From assembly GCA_934204655.1 (NCBI GenBank), contig CAKPZJ010000007.1, forward strand, positions 34,417 to 98,416: a stretch of DNA of 64,000 nt, given 5' to 3'. The notes under the pieces were generated by a model. The model saw nothing but the letters and a program-made list of their open reading frames with translations. It made no database searches and was not told the origin of the DNA. This document shows, one piece after another, positions 9,182 through 17,656 of the stretch. This DNA is from an uncultured Prevotella sp. (lineage in GTDB: Bacteria > Bacteroidota > Bacteroidia > Bacteroidales > Bacteroidaceae). A program made the translations under genes and the position numbers. Position 1 is the first letter of the stretch. Every line of letters starts with the position of its first letter.

Positions 9182-9185
9182 CTGT

Positions 9186-10157
9186 TTATGAATTGGTTGT
9201 TGTATGGGTTTTGCGATATACTTGACGGGGGTAGACGATGTAGTAGAACACCACAAAGGCGGCCGAGAGCAACACGATGATGAGCCGTGGCAAGACGGGC
9301 AGGGCGGCATGGCCGGTGAGGAAACCCTCTATGAAGCCCGCCACCACGAATACGGGCACCGTGCCTACCACTATCTTGAGCCCGCGCTTGGCGCTGAACC
9401 TGAAGGAGGCTACCCGGCTGTAGGTGCCTGGAAAGAGCCAGCCATTGCCCATGCAGATGCCGGCCGCACCGGCCACCACGATGGCCGAGATTTCGAGTGT
9501 GCCGTGGAGGAACACCGTGAGCAGCGAGTCTATGAACAGCCCATGCTGGGCGAAGAACATCTCGAAACTGCCTAACATCACCCCGTTGCCAAAGAGCATC
9601 AGTCCGGTACAGAGGCTGGTGAACACACCCACCACAAACACTAAGAACGACACATAGATATTATTGGCCGTGATGCTGGCAAACATCTCGCTGCCCGGGG
9701 CTGAACAGTAAACATCGAAAGGTTTGCCCGCAGCAATGTTGCGCAGCGTCATGTCGACATACGAGTCGCCTAAGATGACACGGCAGTAATCGGGGTCGGC
9801 CCACTGACCTACCACGCCTACCAGCATACTGACTAAGAAGATGACAAGGGAGGCCAGCAGCAACTTGCGGGCATGATAAAGGGTAAGGGGAACCTCCTGG
9901 GCCCAGTAGGTGACGATGCGCAGACGGCGCTCGCGCTTGTTGCGGTAGATGGCATTGTGCAGTACCACCGCCAAGTTATTCAGGTAAAGTGTAATGCGCG
10001 ACGCGGGATAGTGGGTCTGGGCAAAGGCCAGGTCGGAGGTGACCCGTATGTACGCCGCCGATATGTCATCGGGCGTCTCGGTAAGCAGGTCGGCTGTCAT
10101 AAGCTCTATGCGCTGCCACTCCTTAATGTTCTGGCGTATAAATACTATCTCTTTCAC
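9186..10157 (-). CDS. SpoIIM/DUF95 family membrane protein
   Basis: About 323 residues with the stage II sporulation protein M fold: an N-terminal soluble part (VKEIVFIRQNIKEWQRIE), then several helices including the family-typical stretches FLVFVVGVFTSLCTGLML and HGTLEISAIVVAGAAG. The protein has no sporulation role in Bacteroidetes, where it heads this MoxR/DUF58 operon. I chose a GTG start at 10157. The only upstream ATG in frame (10226) lies on the upstream side of a perfect -7 box at 10214-10221, so it would not be transcribed from that promoter. Confidence 0.85.
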   Translation of the reverse strand: MKEIVFIRQNIKEWQRIELMTADLLTETPDDISAAYIRVTSDLAFAQTHYPASRITLYLNNLAVVLHNAIYRNKRERRLRIVTYWAQEVPLTLYHARKLLLASLVIFLVSMLVGVVGQWADPDYCRVILGDSYVDMTLRNIAAGKPFDVYCSAPGSEMFASITANNIYVSFLVFVVGVFTSLCTGLMLFGNGVMLGSFEMFFAQHGLFIDSLLTVFLHGTLEISAIVVAGAAGICMGNGWLFPGTYSRVASFRFSAKRGLKIVVGTVPVFVVAGFIEGFLTGHAALPVLPRLIIVLLSAAFVVFYYIVYPRQVYRKTHTTTNS

Positions 10158-10213
10158 TGCACAGGTGGTTAAGACGGTTGGGGCGATGTGCCCCGTAGTG
10201 GCCTTAATGGCTA

Positions 10214-10221
10214 CAAATATA
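10214..10221 (-). promoter_or_regulatory. -7 box for the SpoIIM-MoxR-DUF58-RDD operon
   Basis: The minus strand reads TATATTTG, matching TAnnTTTG, which gives an expected leader of about 50 nt before the GTG at 10157. No canonical -33 TTTG is seen at the usual spacing. Confidence 0.5.
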
Positions 10222-10313
10222 GACAAAATGGGCGAAACGACAGGGCACTAACAGCTATTTTTTTCGCCGAGCCCTCATTTTTCTTGTTACAGGCAGTCCC
10301 GGCACCGCCCCTG

Positions 10314-11639
10314 TCAGCCTTCAAAGAGATTGCGACGGGGCATGGCGGGGCCGAACTTCTTGCGCAGACGCTCAAAGAGAGCCATCGTGTCGCGCGAGAA
10401 GGCATGACCCTTCCAGGTGCTGGTGTTGGTGATAAATACCCAGCACTCGCCGTCGGGATAGCGTATCACCAAGGCGCTGGTGCCTACCAGCGAACCCGTG
10501 CGAACCCAGGGCTTGCCCTTGGGGGTGTAGTTCCATCCTAAGGAGAAGTCGTGATCGGGCATCTCGCGGGTCATGGCTTCTACCGAGCGCCTGCTGATGA
10601 TGTCGGGCACTACCGGGCAGCCGTCTATCGATGCCACTAAGCGGCACAACTCGGCCGCCGAGGCACACCAGGCACCGGCTCCAGCCAGACGGGGGATGTC
10701 GTTCTCGCCATAGCACTTCTCGACCAGGCGGCCGCTGTTGTTAAACTCGTATGTGGGCTTGCAGGTAAGGTGCATATAGTAACGGCTCTCGTTGGGCCGA
10801 CGGTCGCGATAGTAGTTGCCGGCGATGTGGAAATCGTAGCAGCCGGCAGGCTCGAGCACCTGGGTACGCATGAAGCGCTCGTAGGACATGCCCGAGCGGC
10901 GGGCAATAATCTCTGAGAGGAGCATATACCCCAAGTTGCTGTACCGGCGGGCTGTGCCAGGGGTGTAGCCGAGGCGGCGGCGCAGCACGATGCCGAGCAG
11001 GGTACGGTGGTCGGGGGCCTCGGTAAGTCGGTTCTGCATCATGATGTAGCGGGTAGAGAACATGGGGTCGCCCGCGTAGTTGGTAAAACCAGCCTTGTGG
11101 CGCAACAGCTGCTCGACGGTGATGTCCAGATAGCGCTTGTCGGTGATGGCGTGGGTATAGGCGGTGTCGTTGAGTATGCCGTGGGGCCCGAAGACGCGGT
11201 CGGACAGCCTTAGCCGACCCATGTCGCACAGCTTCATCACGCCCACGGCCGTTACCAACTTAGAGACCGATGCCATGCGCATGATATGGCTCGGCTGCAT
11301 CTCTACACCTTCGTCAGCCTTGCCGAAACCACGGGCATAGAGGAGCGAGTCGTTGCGGGAGATGGCCAGCTGGGCACCGTTAATCTCCCAGCGGCGCAGG
11401 TAGCGCTCCATAATGGAGTCCATGTCGTGTAGTTCAGGACTGCTGCCCACCTCGTTGCTGAGCGAGTCGTTAAGATGTACGCCCGTGGCGCGCAGGGTGT
11501 CGGCCCCGGTATGTGTGCCCGTACACGCGCACGAACAGCGGCTGATGGCCACGATGACCAGCACCACCACCGTAAGGCAGCCGGCGCACGACAGCCTGAC
11601 GCGGGTGCGGTATTGTTCTCTTATCCTATACTTCTTCAT
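10314..11639 (-). CDS. Serine beta-lactamase-fold hydrolase (class C / PBP4*-like)
   Basis: About 441 residues. An N-terminal hydrophobic anchor at about 21-33 is followed by a Cys cluster, so it may be a lipoprotein. The catalytic SxxK motif is SVSK at 124-127 (context MRMASVSKLVTAVG). The YxN motif is YSN at 233-235, and a KTG-like RTG lies near the C-terminus (WVRTGSLVGTSALV). The DD-peptidase/esterase-type hydrolase family is broad, and the substrate (peptidoglycan, D-peptides, esters or a beta-lactam) cannot be read from the sequence. It is a single gene on the minus strand. Confidence 0.88.
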   Translation of the reverse strand: MKKYRIREQYRTRVRLSCAGCLTVVVLVIVAISRCSCACTGTHTGADTLRATGVHLNDSLSNEVGSSPELHDMDSIMERYLRRWEINGAQLAISRNDSLLYARGFGKADEGVEMQPSHIMRMASVSKLVTAVGVMKLCDMGRLRLSDRVFGPHGILNDTAYTHAITDKRYLDITVEQLLRHKAGFTNYAGDPMFSTRYIMMQNRLTEAPDHRTLLGIVLRRRLGYTPGTARRYSNLGYMLLSEIIARRSGMSYERFMRTQVLEPAGCYDFHIAGNYYRDRRPNESRYYMHLTCKPTYEFNNSGRLVEKCYGENDIPRLAGAGAWCASAAELCRLVASIDGCPVVPDIISRRSVEAMTREMPDHDFSLGWNYTPKGKPWVRTGSLVGTSALVIRYPDGECWVFITNTSTWKGHAFSRDTMALFERLRKKFGPAMPRRNLFEG

Positions 11640-12117
11640 GTGTAATGCAAAATTAGCAAAATATACGCGATAATGAGCAGACATAGCCTAAAATCTTGCT
11701 GCGCCACCTCCCTCATTATCAACATACCAGCATCGGTATCCCGATATCCCACCATGACCTCGGCGGCCTACATTATTATATTAAGGATACCATCTCTTCA
11801 TAGCTTAACTATAGAAGTAGTCATCGTTGCTCTCTCCACCCTCAAAATCTACAAATTACTGAATAAATCGTCTACAAATTACTGAATAAGACACCCACAA
11901 ATTACTGAATAATTCCAAAATGGCAGTAAAACACCTTGCGATTGTGGCTGCCTCTGCGGCGCGTATTCGCCTTATATCGGTGTAGGTTACTGCCGTGCCA
12001 GCTTTTGATGTCTCTATGAGAACAATTGGACTTCTCTACGTTCCTGATAACGAGGCTGGAAGACTGGCGTAGTGGCTCACGTGGCCATAGCCGACGCACC
12101 CACCCCTATAGCCATTA
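11640..12117. other. AT-rich intergenic region with a 23-bp tandem repeat
   Basis: About 480 bp between the hydrolase and the response regulator gene. Short frames on both strands have no recognisable features. The only structure seen is three tandem repeats at 11849-11913. Confidence 0.6.
11849..11913 (+). repeat. Three tandem copies of ACAAATTACTGAATAA at exact 23-bp spacing
   Basis: The identical 16-bp core ACAAATTACTGAATAA starts at 11851, 11874 and 11897. Copies 1 and 2 also share the preceding CT. The 7-bp spacers differ. It could be an iteron-like or operator array, or simple tandem expansion. It is far too short for a CRISPR array. Confidence 0.8.
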
Positions 12118-12837
12118 CTATGTGTTCGCCCTCTGGTTTTTCGGGGGAAGCATTTTTTGTCTTTCATCCTCGCCCGGCAACGATTCGGCGGACGGACAGC
12201 GCAACAGGCCCTCGCGGGTGGCCTGTTGCACCATGTCGACCATGTTGCGGGCGTGGAAACGGCGCATGAGGCGCTTACGGTAGTACTCGATGGTATTCTC
12301 ACTAAGGCACAGACGGGTAGCTATCTCCCTGCTGGGCAGTCCCTGGGCCAACAGTTCTAATACCGAGGTCTCGCGGACGCTCAGACCACAGGTCAGGGCC
12401 TGGTCGGCAATGGCCTGGAAACGCGGACTGAGATACACGCCGCCCTCGCGCACACTGGCCACCGCGGCCAACAGCAGCGCGGGGGGCTCGCTCTTGAGCA
12501 CCACACCAGCCATGGGGGCGTGCTGGAGCTGGCGGGCCACCCATAGCTCCTCGTGCATGGTGTAGACGATGACGCGGGTGTGCGGACTCTGAGCCGCGAT
12601 GGCGGCCAGCAGACTGATGCCGTCGGCGCCGGGCAAATCCAGGTCTATTACAGCCGCCGAGTAGCTATAGGGACTGGCGGTGAGGGTGCGCAGCACGCCA
12701 TCGGCCGTGGTGGCGGTATCTATCAGCACCCCGGGCAGGGTCGACAGCAACGTGCGGATGCCCTGGAGCACGATACGGTGGTCGTCGGCCACCAAGAGGT
12801 GGGTAGTTATCGGCGTAGTGTCAGTATCTGTCGGCAT
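12118..12837 (-). CDS. Two-component response regulator, NarL/LuxR type
   Basis: About 239 residues from MPTDTDTTPI. The receiver domain has acidic residues D18-D19 in VADDHRIVLQG, the phospho-acceptor D65 in VIDLDLPG, and the conserved Lys in VVLKSEPP. A LuxR/GerE helix-turn-helix follows (LSVRETSVLELLAQGLPSREIATRL). It overlaps the histidine kinase gene by about 31 nt, so the pair is co-translated and forms one signalling system. The targets are unknown. The tail after the HTH (about 30 residues, basic and proline-containing) is longer than usual. Confidence 0.92.
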   Translation of the reverse strand: MPTDTDTTPITTHLLVADDHRIVLQGIRTLLSTLPGVLIDTATTADGVLRTLTASPYSYSAAVIDLDLPGADGISLLAAIAAQSPHTRVIVYTMHEELWVARQLQHAPMAGVVLKSEPPALLLAAVASVREGGVYLSPRFQAIADQALTCGLSVRETSVLELLAQGLPSREIATRLCLSENTIEYYRKRLMRRFHARNMVDMVQQATREGLLRCPSAESLPGEDERQKMLPPKNQRANT

Positions 12838-14459
12838 ATATCGTCGTGGTATTGGTAAGTAAGGGTGGCGTGGATGGCACGGACGCGCTCGGAGAGCGAC
12901 TGGCTGCCAGCGCCGTCGCCCTGGTGGCCGAGGTAGCCATCGTTCTCGATGACCAGCTGGTGGGCCGAGAGTTCTACGTGGATATAGGTGGCGTGGGCAT
13001 GGCGACGGATATTGGTAACCGTCTCCTGGAGCACGCGGTAAAGCTGAAAGGCCACATGGGGAGCCACTACCACGCCGGGGGTGCTGCTGAAGGTGGCACC
13101 GGCAACGGTCTGCAAGTAGGCGCGGGCACACTCCTGAAACGAGGTATGGGCAAACCGGGGCGGCATAAGTTCGTGACTGATGCGCCGCACGTCCTGATGC
13201 AGGTCGCGGAGCATCTGGGCCGACTCCTCGACGGGCTGCGAGCTGAGGCAGAGCGACAGCCCGAGTAAGTCGCCGGCAATGCCGTCGTGGAGTTCATGGC
13301 CCAGGCGGTCGCGCTCTTGCTCCATACCCTCGATATAACGGCGGGCACTCCTGAGGCGGGCACCGCGGCGTACGAGCCACACGACGGCCCCGAGCACCAC
13401 GCAGGCCACGGCCACCACAGCCAGAATGGCTAACAACCGGTTCTGGCGTGCTGAGAGACGGGCTATCTCCAACTCCTTCTGCGCGGTGTCAAACCGGGCC
13501 GTAAACTCGCTCAACTGGCTGTCTATGGCCGTCTGGGCCATCGAGTCCTTCGCGGCCAGGGCCTGCTCGTAGCACTTGGCGGCCAGGGTGGGCTGGTGCA
13601 GGTCGGCATAGTTGCGCGCCATGATGGTATAGAGGCGGTCGGGCGGTGTAATCAGCCCCTTGGGGCGCAGGCTGAGCATCAGCTGCTGCACGGCGATACT
13701 CTCGCGGTAGCGGCCCAACTGCCGCAGCACCAGAAACTTCTCCTCTAAATAGCCCTGGCCCTCGGGCGAGGCGGGGCTGACCCTTCGGAAGAGTGTATCG
13801 CATACGGCTATGTAATGGTCGATGGAGTCGGCCAAGACCGCAGACCGCTTGTGGGCGGGGGCGGTGGTCTTCATCTTCAGGAAGTAGTCTATGATGGCCG
13901 TATAGCCTTTGAGCATATAGTTGGGACGGTGCTGGCGGCGGGCCTCGGCGGCCATGGTGCGCAGGGTGGCTATGGCCTCGGCATAGCGGGCCCTCAGGGT
14001 GAGTATGCTGCCATACGTGTAGTCGCAGTACATAATCATGTCGATGTCGCGGCTGGCATGGGCGGTCCGGGTGGCCCACCGGGCATAACGCTCGGCCTCG
14101 GCTACCCTGCTGGTGTTGGCATACAGGATGGCTATGCTACACAGCACGTGCGAGAGTTCTGACTTATCGCCTGACTGCTGTGCCAATGCCAGCGCCTGCT
14201 GATAACAATAGAGGGCCGAGTCGGCATGCTCGGTAATGCGGTAGGCCACGCCCTGGTTGGTGAGGGCTACAGCCTCGGCCACGCGGTCGCCCCGGCGATG
14301 GGCCAGGTGCTGGGCACGTCGGTAGGAACTGAGGGCGCGGTCGTACTGACCCGCCTGAAGCAGCGAGTCGCCCTGCTCGTTGTACTGCTCACAGGCATCG
14401 GTCTGTGCCCAGAGCGTGGGGCCACACAGGACCATGATGAGGACTAAGATATACTTCAT
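12807..14459 (-). CDS. TPR sensor histidine kinase (HisKA_3 / NarX type)
   Basis: 550 residues: a signal peptide (1-18, ending LWAQ), then a periplasmic run of tetratricopeptide-like helices (about 20-310). One transmembrane helix lies at about 343-363. A HisKA_3 dimerisation motif follows, with phospho-acceptor His391 in GHELHDGIAGD. The C-terminal ATPase has an N-box (LQETVTNIRRHA) and a G-box (VIENDG). This is a common Bacteroidetes sensor layout in which the TPR part reads a periplasmic cue. It is transcribed with the response regulator, which starts inside its last codons. Confidence 0.92.
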   Translation of the reverse strand: MKYILVLIMVLCGPTLWAQTDACEQYNEQGDSLLQAGQYDRALSSYRRAQHLAHRRGDRVAEAVALTNQGVAYRITEHADSALYCYQQALALAQQSGDKSELSHVLCSIAILYANTSRVAEAERYARWATRTAHASRDIDMIMYCDYTYGSILTLRARYAEAIATLRTMAAEARRQHRPNYMLKGYTAIIDYFLKMKTTAPAHKRSAVLADSIDHYIAVCDTLFRRVSPASPEGQGYLEEKFLVLRQLGRYRESIAVQQLMLSLRPKGLITPPDRLYTIMARNYADLHQPTLAAKCYEQALAAKDSMAQTAIDSQLSEFTARFDTAQKELEIARLSARQNRLLAILAVVAVACVVLGAVVWLVRRGARLRSARRYIEGMEQERDRLGHELHDGIAGDLLGLSLCLSSQPVEESAQMLRDLHQDVRRISHELMPPRFAHTSFQECARAYLQTVAGATFSSTPGVVVAPHVAFQLYRVLQETVTNIRRHAHATYIHVELSAHQLVIENDGYLGHQGDGAGSQSLSERVRAIHATLTYQYHDDICRQILTLRR

Positions 14460-14578
14460 ACGTATAATATAATTAAGGTATAAGGGCCGACACCCTGACA
14501 GCGGCGGCTGATTGACGGGACTAAGTTACAAATAAATTGACAGAAAGCAGACGTGTGGCGACGATTATTTTCCATCCC

Positions 14579-14821
14579 TCAGTCTATCGCGGTTCGGGCC
14601 GCGGTGACCAACAGCCCGCTACGGTAAGCCTTGCCCACCAGGTGGGCGGCATTGCGCACGCCTAATTTGGCAAAGAGGCTCTTGCGGTGGTACTCTATGG
14701 TATTCTCGGACACAAAGAGGCGGCCAGCAATCTCGACAGAGGTCAAACCATACGATATAAGCTCGAGAACTTGGTGTTCCCGAGCTGACAGGTGTATCTC
14801 CAAATCGTGGCCTTGCTGCAT
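14579..14821 (-). CDS. Orphan LuxR-type helix-turn-helix protein
   Basis: 80 residues consisting almost only of a GerE/LuxR DNA-binding domain (LSAREHQVLELISYGLTSVE, then SENTIEYHRKSLFAKLGVRN). No receiver domain precedes it. The HTH is clearly related to that of the response regulator at 12118-12837, which also has SENTIEY. It may bind as a stand-alone regulator or compete with that regulator for sites. A perfect TAnnTTTG box lies 23 nt upstream. Short palindromes in the upstream gap are candidate operators. Confidence 0.8.
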   Translation of the reverse strand: MQQGHDLEIHLSAREHQVLELISYGLTSVEIAGRLFVSENTIEYHRKSLFAKLGVRNAAHLVGKAYRSGLLVTAARTAID

Positions 14822-14844
14822 CCCTTATCGTACAAATGGTCTAA

Positions 14845-14852
14845 CAAATTTA
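14845..14852 (-). promoter_or_regulatory. -7 box for the orphan HTH gene
   Basis: The minus strand reads TAAATTTG, matching TAnnTTTG, 23 nt before the ATG at 14821. Confidence 0.5.
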
Positions 14853-14913
14853 GGCATTTATCGCTGTACGCACCATGGTTTGCAGCCACAATCCATCTGA
14901 CATCAAGACAAAA

Positions 14914-15060
14914 CTACGGGCACCCGTAGGCTCGCCGCCAACGGCATTACGGAAAACCGTAGTCATAAAGAGCCGCCCCGGCATGGTATTCCGAATTTTT
15001 CTTACTACCACTGGCTCTCTGGAGGTCATCTCCACGGTTTGGGAGACCGATAAATATCGG
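14914..15060. promoter_or_regulatory. Three dyads between divergent genes (candidate operators)
   Basis: The gap between the orphan HTH gene and the gene at 15117 holds three inverted repeats: CTACGGG-CA-CCCGTAG (14914-14929), TACGG-AAAA-CCGTA (14948-14961) and CCGATA-AA-TATCGG (15047-15060). The first two share the half-site ACGG and lie about one to three helical turns apart; the third sits just upstream of the -7 box at 15091. They may bind the neighbouring HTH protein, but this is inferred from position only. Confidence 0.45.
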
Positions 15061-15090
15061 ACCGACATTCATATTTGGCAAAAAAATGAC

Positions 15091-15098
15091 TACTTTTG
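15091..15098 (+). promoter_or_regulatory. -7 box for the gene at 15117
   Basis: TACTTTTG matches TAnnTTTG. A TTTGG lies at 15074-15078, 13 nt upstream, closer than the usual -33 spacing. The ATG follows 18 nt downstream, so the leader is very short. Confidence 0.5.
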
Positions 15099-15116
15099 CA
15101 GACAAAATAGTAAACT

Positions 15117-15662
15117 ATGGGATTTTTTCAGTCTACCAAAAATCAAGTCGGAAGGGACTTTGGAAAAGTTATCAGCAACGCCGTCTTTGGCGATAAGCAT
15201 GCCTCGGTGTATCGGCGGGCTCAGGCAGAGGCTCGTCAGGCGCAACGGGAAGAGCAGCGACAGCAAGACCGTCTGAGCAATCTGGACAGGGCGGTACTCG
15301 GCAACGTAGACAAAGTGCTGGCCACGACCGTACCTACCGATGTGAACGCCATCTGCAACGCTCTGGATCTGTTTCACTCGCAGATGACCATCAATGGCTG
15401 GAAACCCATCGTGCTGAGCGAACAGGCGGCCGAGAACAAAATCAACAACAAATATCCCGAAGCCTGCTACTGCAAGTTTCAGCAGCTCCTGTTCAGACTA
15501 AAAACCACCCGCTGCCCTCAAGATATATACAGCCACTACGCTGCCATCCTGAAAACGATACAGCGAAAAAGGCTGTGGGGCAGATTCTGCCATCTATTCA
15601 TCCTCCTCTCTACCTGCGTAGCCCTCACCCTCTTCTTCCTCATCCTATCGGCACTCGGGTAG
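15117..15662 (+). CDS. Uncharacterised protein with one C-terminal membrane helix
   Basis: 181 residues. The N-terminal half is rich in Gln, Arg and Ala with a probable coiled coil (AQAEARQAQREEQRQQDRL, about 34-52). A charged, Cys-containing middle part follows, and one hydrophobic helix is near the C-terminus (LFILLSTCVALTLFFLILSA, about 159-178). This is a tail-anchored topology. I recognise no family. It has its own promoter and is not tightly coupled to neighbours. Confidence 0.7.
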   Translation: MGFFQSTKNQVGRDFGKVISNAVFGDKHASVYRRAQAEARQAQREEQRQQDRLSNLDRAVLGNVDKVLATTVPTDVNAICNALDLFHSQMTINGWKPIVLSEQAAENKINNKYPEACYCKFQQLLFRLKTTRCPQDIYSHYAAILKTIQRKRLWGRFCHLFILLSTCVALTLFFLILSALG

Positions 15663-15800
15663 GCCATCGCCCCATTCCGCGAGCCCCCCACCCCACCAGC
15701 CGGAGCCCTCTTTATCAGCCTACCCGATCATCTGGCAAGGCAATTAGTGTCGTTTATAAGCCTTTTGCGCTGCTGATAAAGGATAAAAAGACGAAAATGC

Positions 15801-15831
15801 TTGCAGGGATGCAAAATAATACGTAACTTTG
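15801..15831 (+). promoter_or_regulatory. Promoter of the rimP-nusA-infB operon
   Basis: TTG at 15801-15803 and the perfect -7 box TAACTTTG at 15824-15831 are separated by 20 nt, the spacing expected of Bacteroidetes housekeeping promoters. Transcription would start near 15838, giving a leader of about 55 nt before rimP. Confidence 0.65.
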
Positions 15832-15843
15832 CACCATTCAGAG

Positions 15844-15881
15844 GAATGAGGGGCCCTGCAAGGGTTCCTCATTTTGTATTA
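15844..15881 (+). promoter_or_regulatory. Leader hairpin followed by a T-rich stretch before rimP
   Basis: AATGAGG pairs with CCTCATT around a GC-rich interior (GGGCCC and CAAGGG) and is followed by TTTGTATT, so the rimP leader can form a terminator-like hairpin right after the predicted transcription start. It could attenuate the operon, which encodes the termination factor NusA. This is inferred from the sequence only. Confidence 0.4.
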
Positions 15882-15892
15882 ATAAAAACTGT

Positions 15893-16360
15893 ATGATAGA
15901 CAAAAACGTTGTAAAGAGTGTAGTAGAAGAGTGGCTCAAGGACAAGGACTATTTCCTGGTAGACATTGAGATTAGCCCAGATAACCGCATCGTGGTAGAG
16001 ATAGACCATGCCGACGGCGTGTGGATAGAGGACTGCGTGGAGCTGAGCCGCTATGTCGAGGAGCATATCAGCCGAGACACAGAGGACTACGAACTCGAGG
16101 TAGGCTCGGCCGGTCTGGGACAGCCGTTCAAGGTGGCGCAGCAGTACATCAACTTTATCGGTGAGAACGTAGAGGTTATGGACGCCGAGGGTAAAAAGGT
16201 GAAAGGCGTGCTGAAGAGCGTAGACGGCAACGACTTCGTGGTGACCACCACGGAGAAGGTTAAGGTGGAAGGAAAGAAGCGCCCGCAGATGCAAGAGGTG
16301 GACCACCACTATCAGATGGACAAAGTGAAATATACTAAATACTTAATAAGTTTCAAATAA
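15893..16360 (+). CDS. rimP: Ribosome maturation factor RimP
   Basis: 155 residues, normal for RimP. The N-terminal domain has the family-typical VDIEISPDNRIVVEIDH and DCVELSRYVEEH. The segment YELEVGSAGLGQPF matches the conserved region that reads VSSPGL in other bacteria. RimP binds the 30S subunit and assists its assembly. It heads the rimP-nusA-infB operon, with nusA starting 5 nt after its stop. Confidence 0.95.
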   Translation: MIDKNVVKSVVEEWLKDKDYFLVDIEISPDNRIVVEIDHADGVWIEDCVELSRYVEEHISRDTEDYELEVGSAGLGQPFKVAQQYINFIGENVEVMDAEGKKVKGVLKSVDGNDFVVTTTEKVKVEGKKRPQMQEVDHHYQMDKVKYTKYLISFK

Positions 16361-16364
16361 GGCT

Positions 16365-17630
16365 ATGGCAGCAAAGAAAGCAAGCGAAGAGACAATCAGC
16401 ATGATTGATACCTTCAAGGAGTTTAAGGATACCAAGAATATAGACCGCACTACGCTGGTAAGCGTGCTCGAAGAGAGTTTTCGCAACGTACTGGCCAAGA
16501 TATATGGTAGCGACGAAAACTTTGACGTAATCGTCAACCCTGATAAAGGCGACTTCGAGATATACCGCAACCGCGTCGTGGTCGAGGATGGCAAGGTCGA
16601 GGACGAAAATAAGGAGATAAGCCTGACTGATGCACGCAAGATAGAGCCTGACTACGAAGTCGGCGAGGATGTCTCCGAGAGTGTCGACTTTGCTAAGTTC
16701 GGCCGCCGCGCTATCTTAACCCTCCGCCAGACCCTGGCTTCTAAAATACTGGAGCTGGAGCACGACTCCTTATATAATAAGTACAAGGACCGCGAGGGCC
16801 AGGTCATCTCGGCCGAGGTTTACCAGATATGGAAGCGCGAAGTGCTGCTCGTAGACGACGAGAACAATGAGCTGATACTGCCCAAGTCTGAGCAGATACC
16901 CTCTGACGTGTACCGCAAGGGCGAAACTATCCGCGCCGTGATAGAACGTGTGGACAACGAGAACAACAACCCCAAGATAATCCTGAGCCGTACCAGTCCT
17001 AAGTTCCTGGAGCGCCTGCTCGAGGCCGAGGTGCCCGAGATAGCCGACGGACTCATCGTCATCAAGAAGATAGCCCGTATGCCCGGAGAGCGCGCCAAGG
17101 TGGCCGTAGAGAGTTTTGACGACCGCATAGACCCGGTAGGTGCCTGCGTGGGTGTCAAGGGTAGCCGTGTACACGGTATCGTACGCGAACTGGGCAACGA
17201 GAACATCGATGTCATCAACTGGACAGCCAATACCAAGCTCTATATACAGCGCGCACTGAGCCCCGCACGCATCAACAGCATCAACGTGAACGAAGAGGAG
17301 CACAAGGCCGAGGTATATCTGCAGCCAGAGGAGGTGAGCCTGGCCATAGGACGTGGCGGTATGAACATCAAGCTGGCTTCGATGCTCACCGAGTACACCA
17401 TTGACGTATTCCGCGATGTAACCGACAACGAGGCCGAGGAAGACATCTACCTGGACGAGTTCTCTGACGAGATAGACCAGTGGGTTATCGACGCCGTGAA
17501 GGCTCTGGGTCTGGATACGGCCAAGCAGGTGCTCAACGCGCCCCGCGAGATGCTGATAGAGAAGGCCGACCTGGAAGAGGAGACCGTAGACCACATGCTG
17601 GAGGTACTGCGTGAAGAATTTGAACAATAA
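16365..17630 (+). CDS. nusA: Transcription termination/antitermination factor NusA
   Basis: 421 residues: an N-terminal RNA polymerase-binding domain (about 1-125), an S1 domain (about 130-205), and tandem KH domains with VGACVGVKGSRVHGIVREL and LAIGRGGMNIKLAS at about 255-350. A helical C-terminal part follows. NusA modulates pausing, termination and antitermination. It lies between rimP and infB, the classical order. Confidence 0.97.
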   Translation: MAAKKASEETISMIDTFKEFKDTKNIDRTTLVSVLEESFRNVLAKIYGSDENFDVIVNPDKGDFEIYRNRVVVEDGKVEDENKEISLTDARKIEPDYEVGEDVSESVDFAKFGRRAILTLRQTLASKILELEHDSLYNKYKDREGQVISAEVYQIWKREVLLVDDENNELILPKSEQIPSDVYRKGETIRAVIERVDNENNNPKIILSRTSPKFLERLLEAEVPEIADGLIVIKKIARMPGERAKVAVESFDDRIDPVGACVGVKGSRVHGIVRELGNENIDVINWTANTKLYIQRALSPARINSINVNEEEHKAEVYLQPEEVSLAIGRGGMNIKLASMLTEYTIDVFRDVTDNEAEEDIYLDEFSDEIDQWVIDAVKALGLDTAKQVLNAPREMLIEKADLEEETVDHMLEVLREEFEQ

Positions 17631-17656
17631 ACTACAATAATAAAGAGGTATAATTG

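Noticed and set aside
11849..11913. Candidate CRISPR array
   Set aside because: Repeats are 16 bp with 7-bp spacers and only three units, and there are no cas genes. The dimensions do not fit CRISPR.
11902..12099. 65-codon minus-strand frame
   Set aside because: It is short, lies over the tandem repeats, and lacks a promoter box, leader or any recognisable motif.
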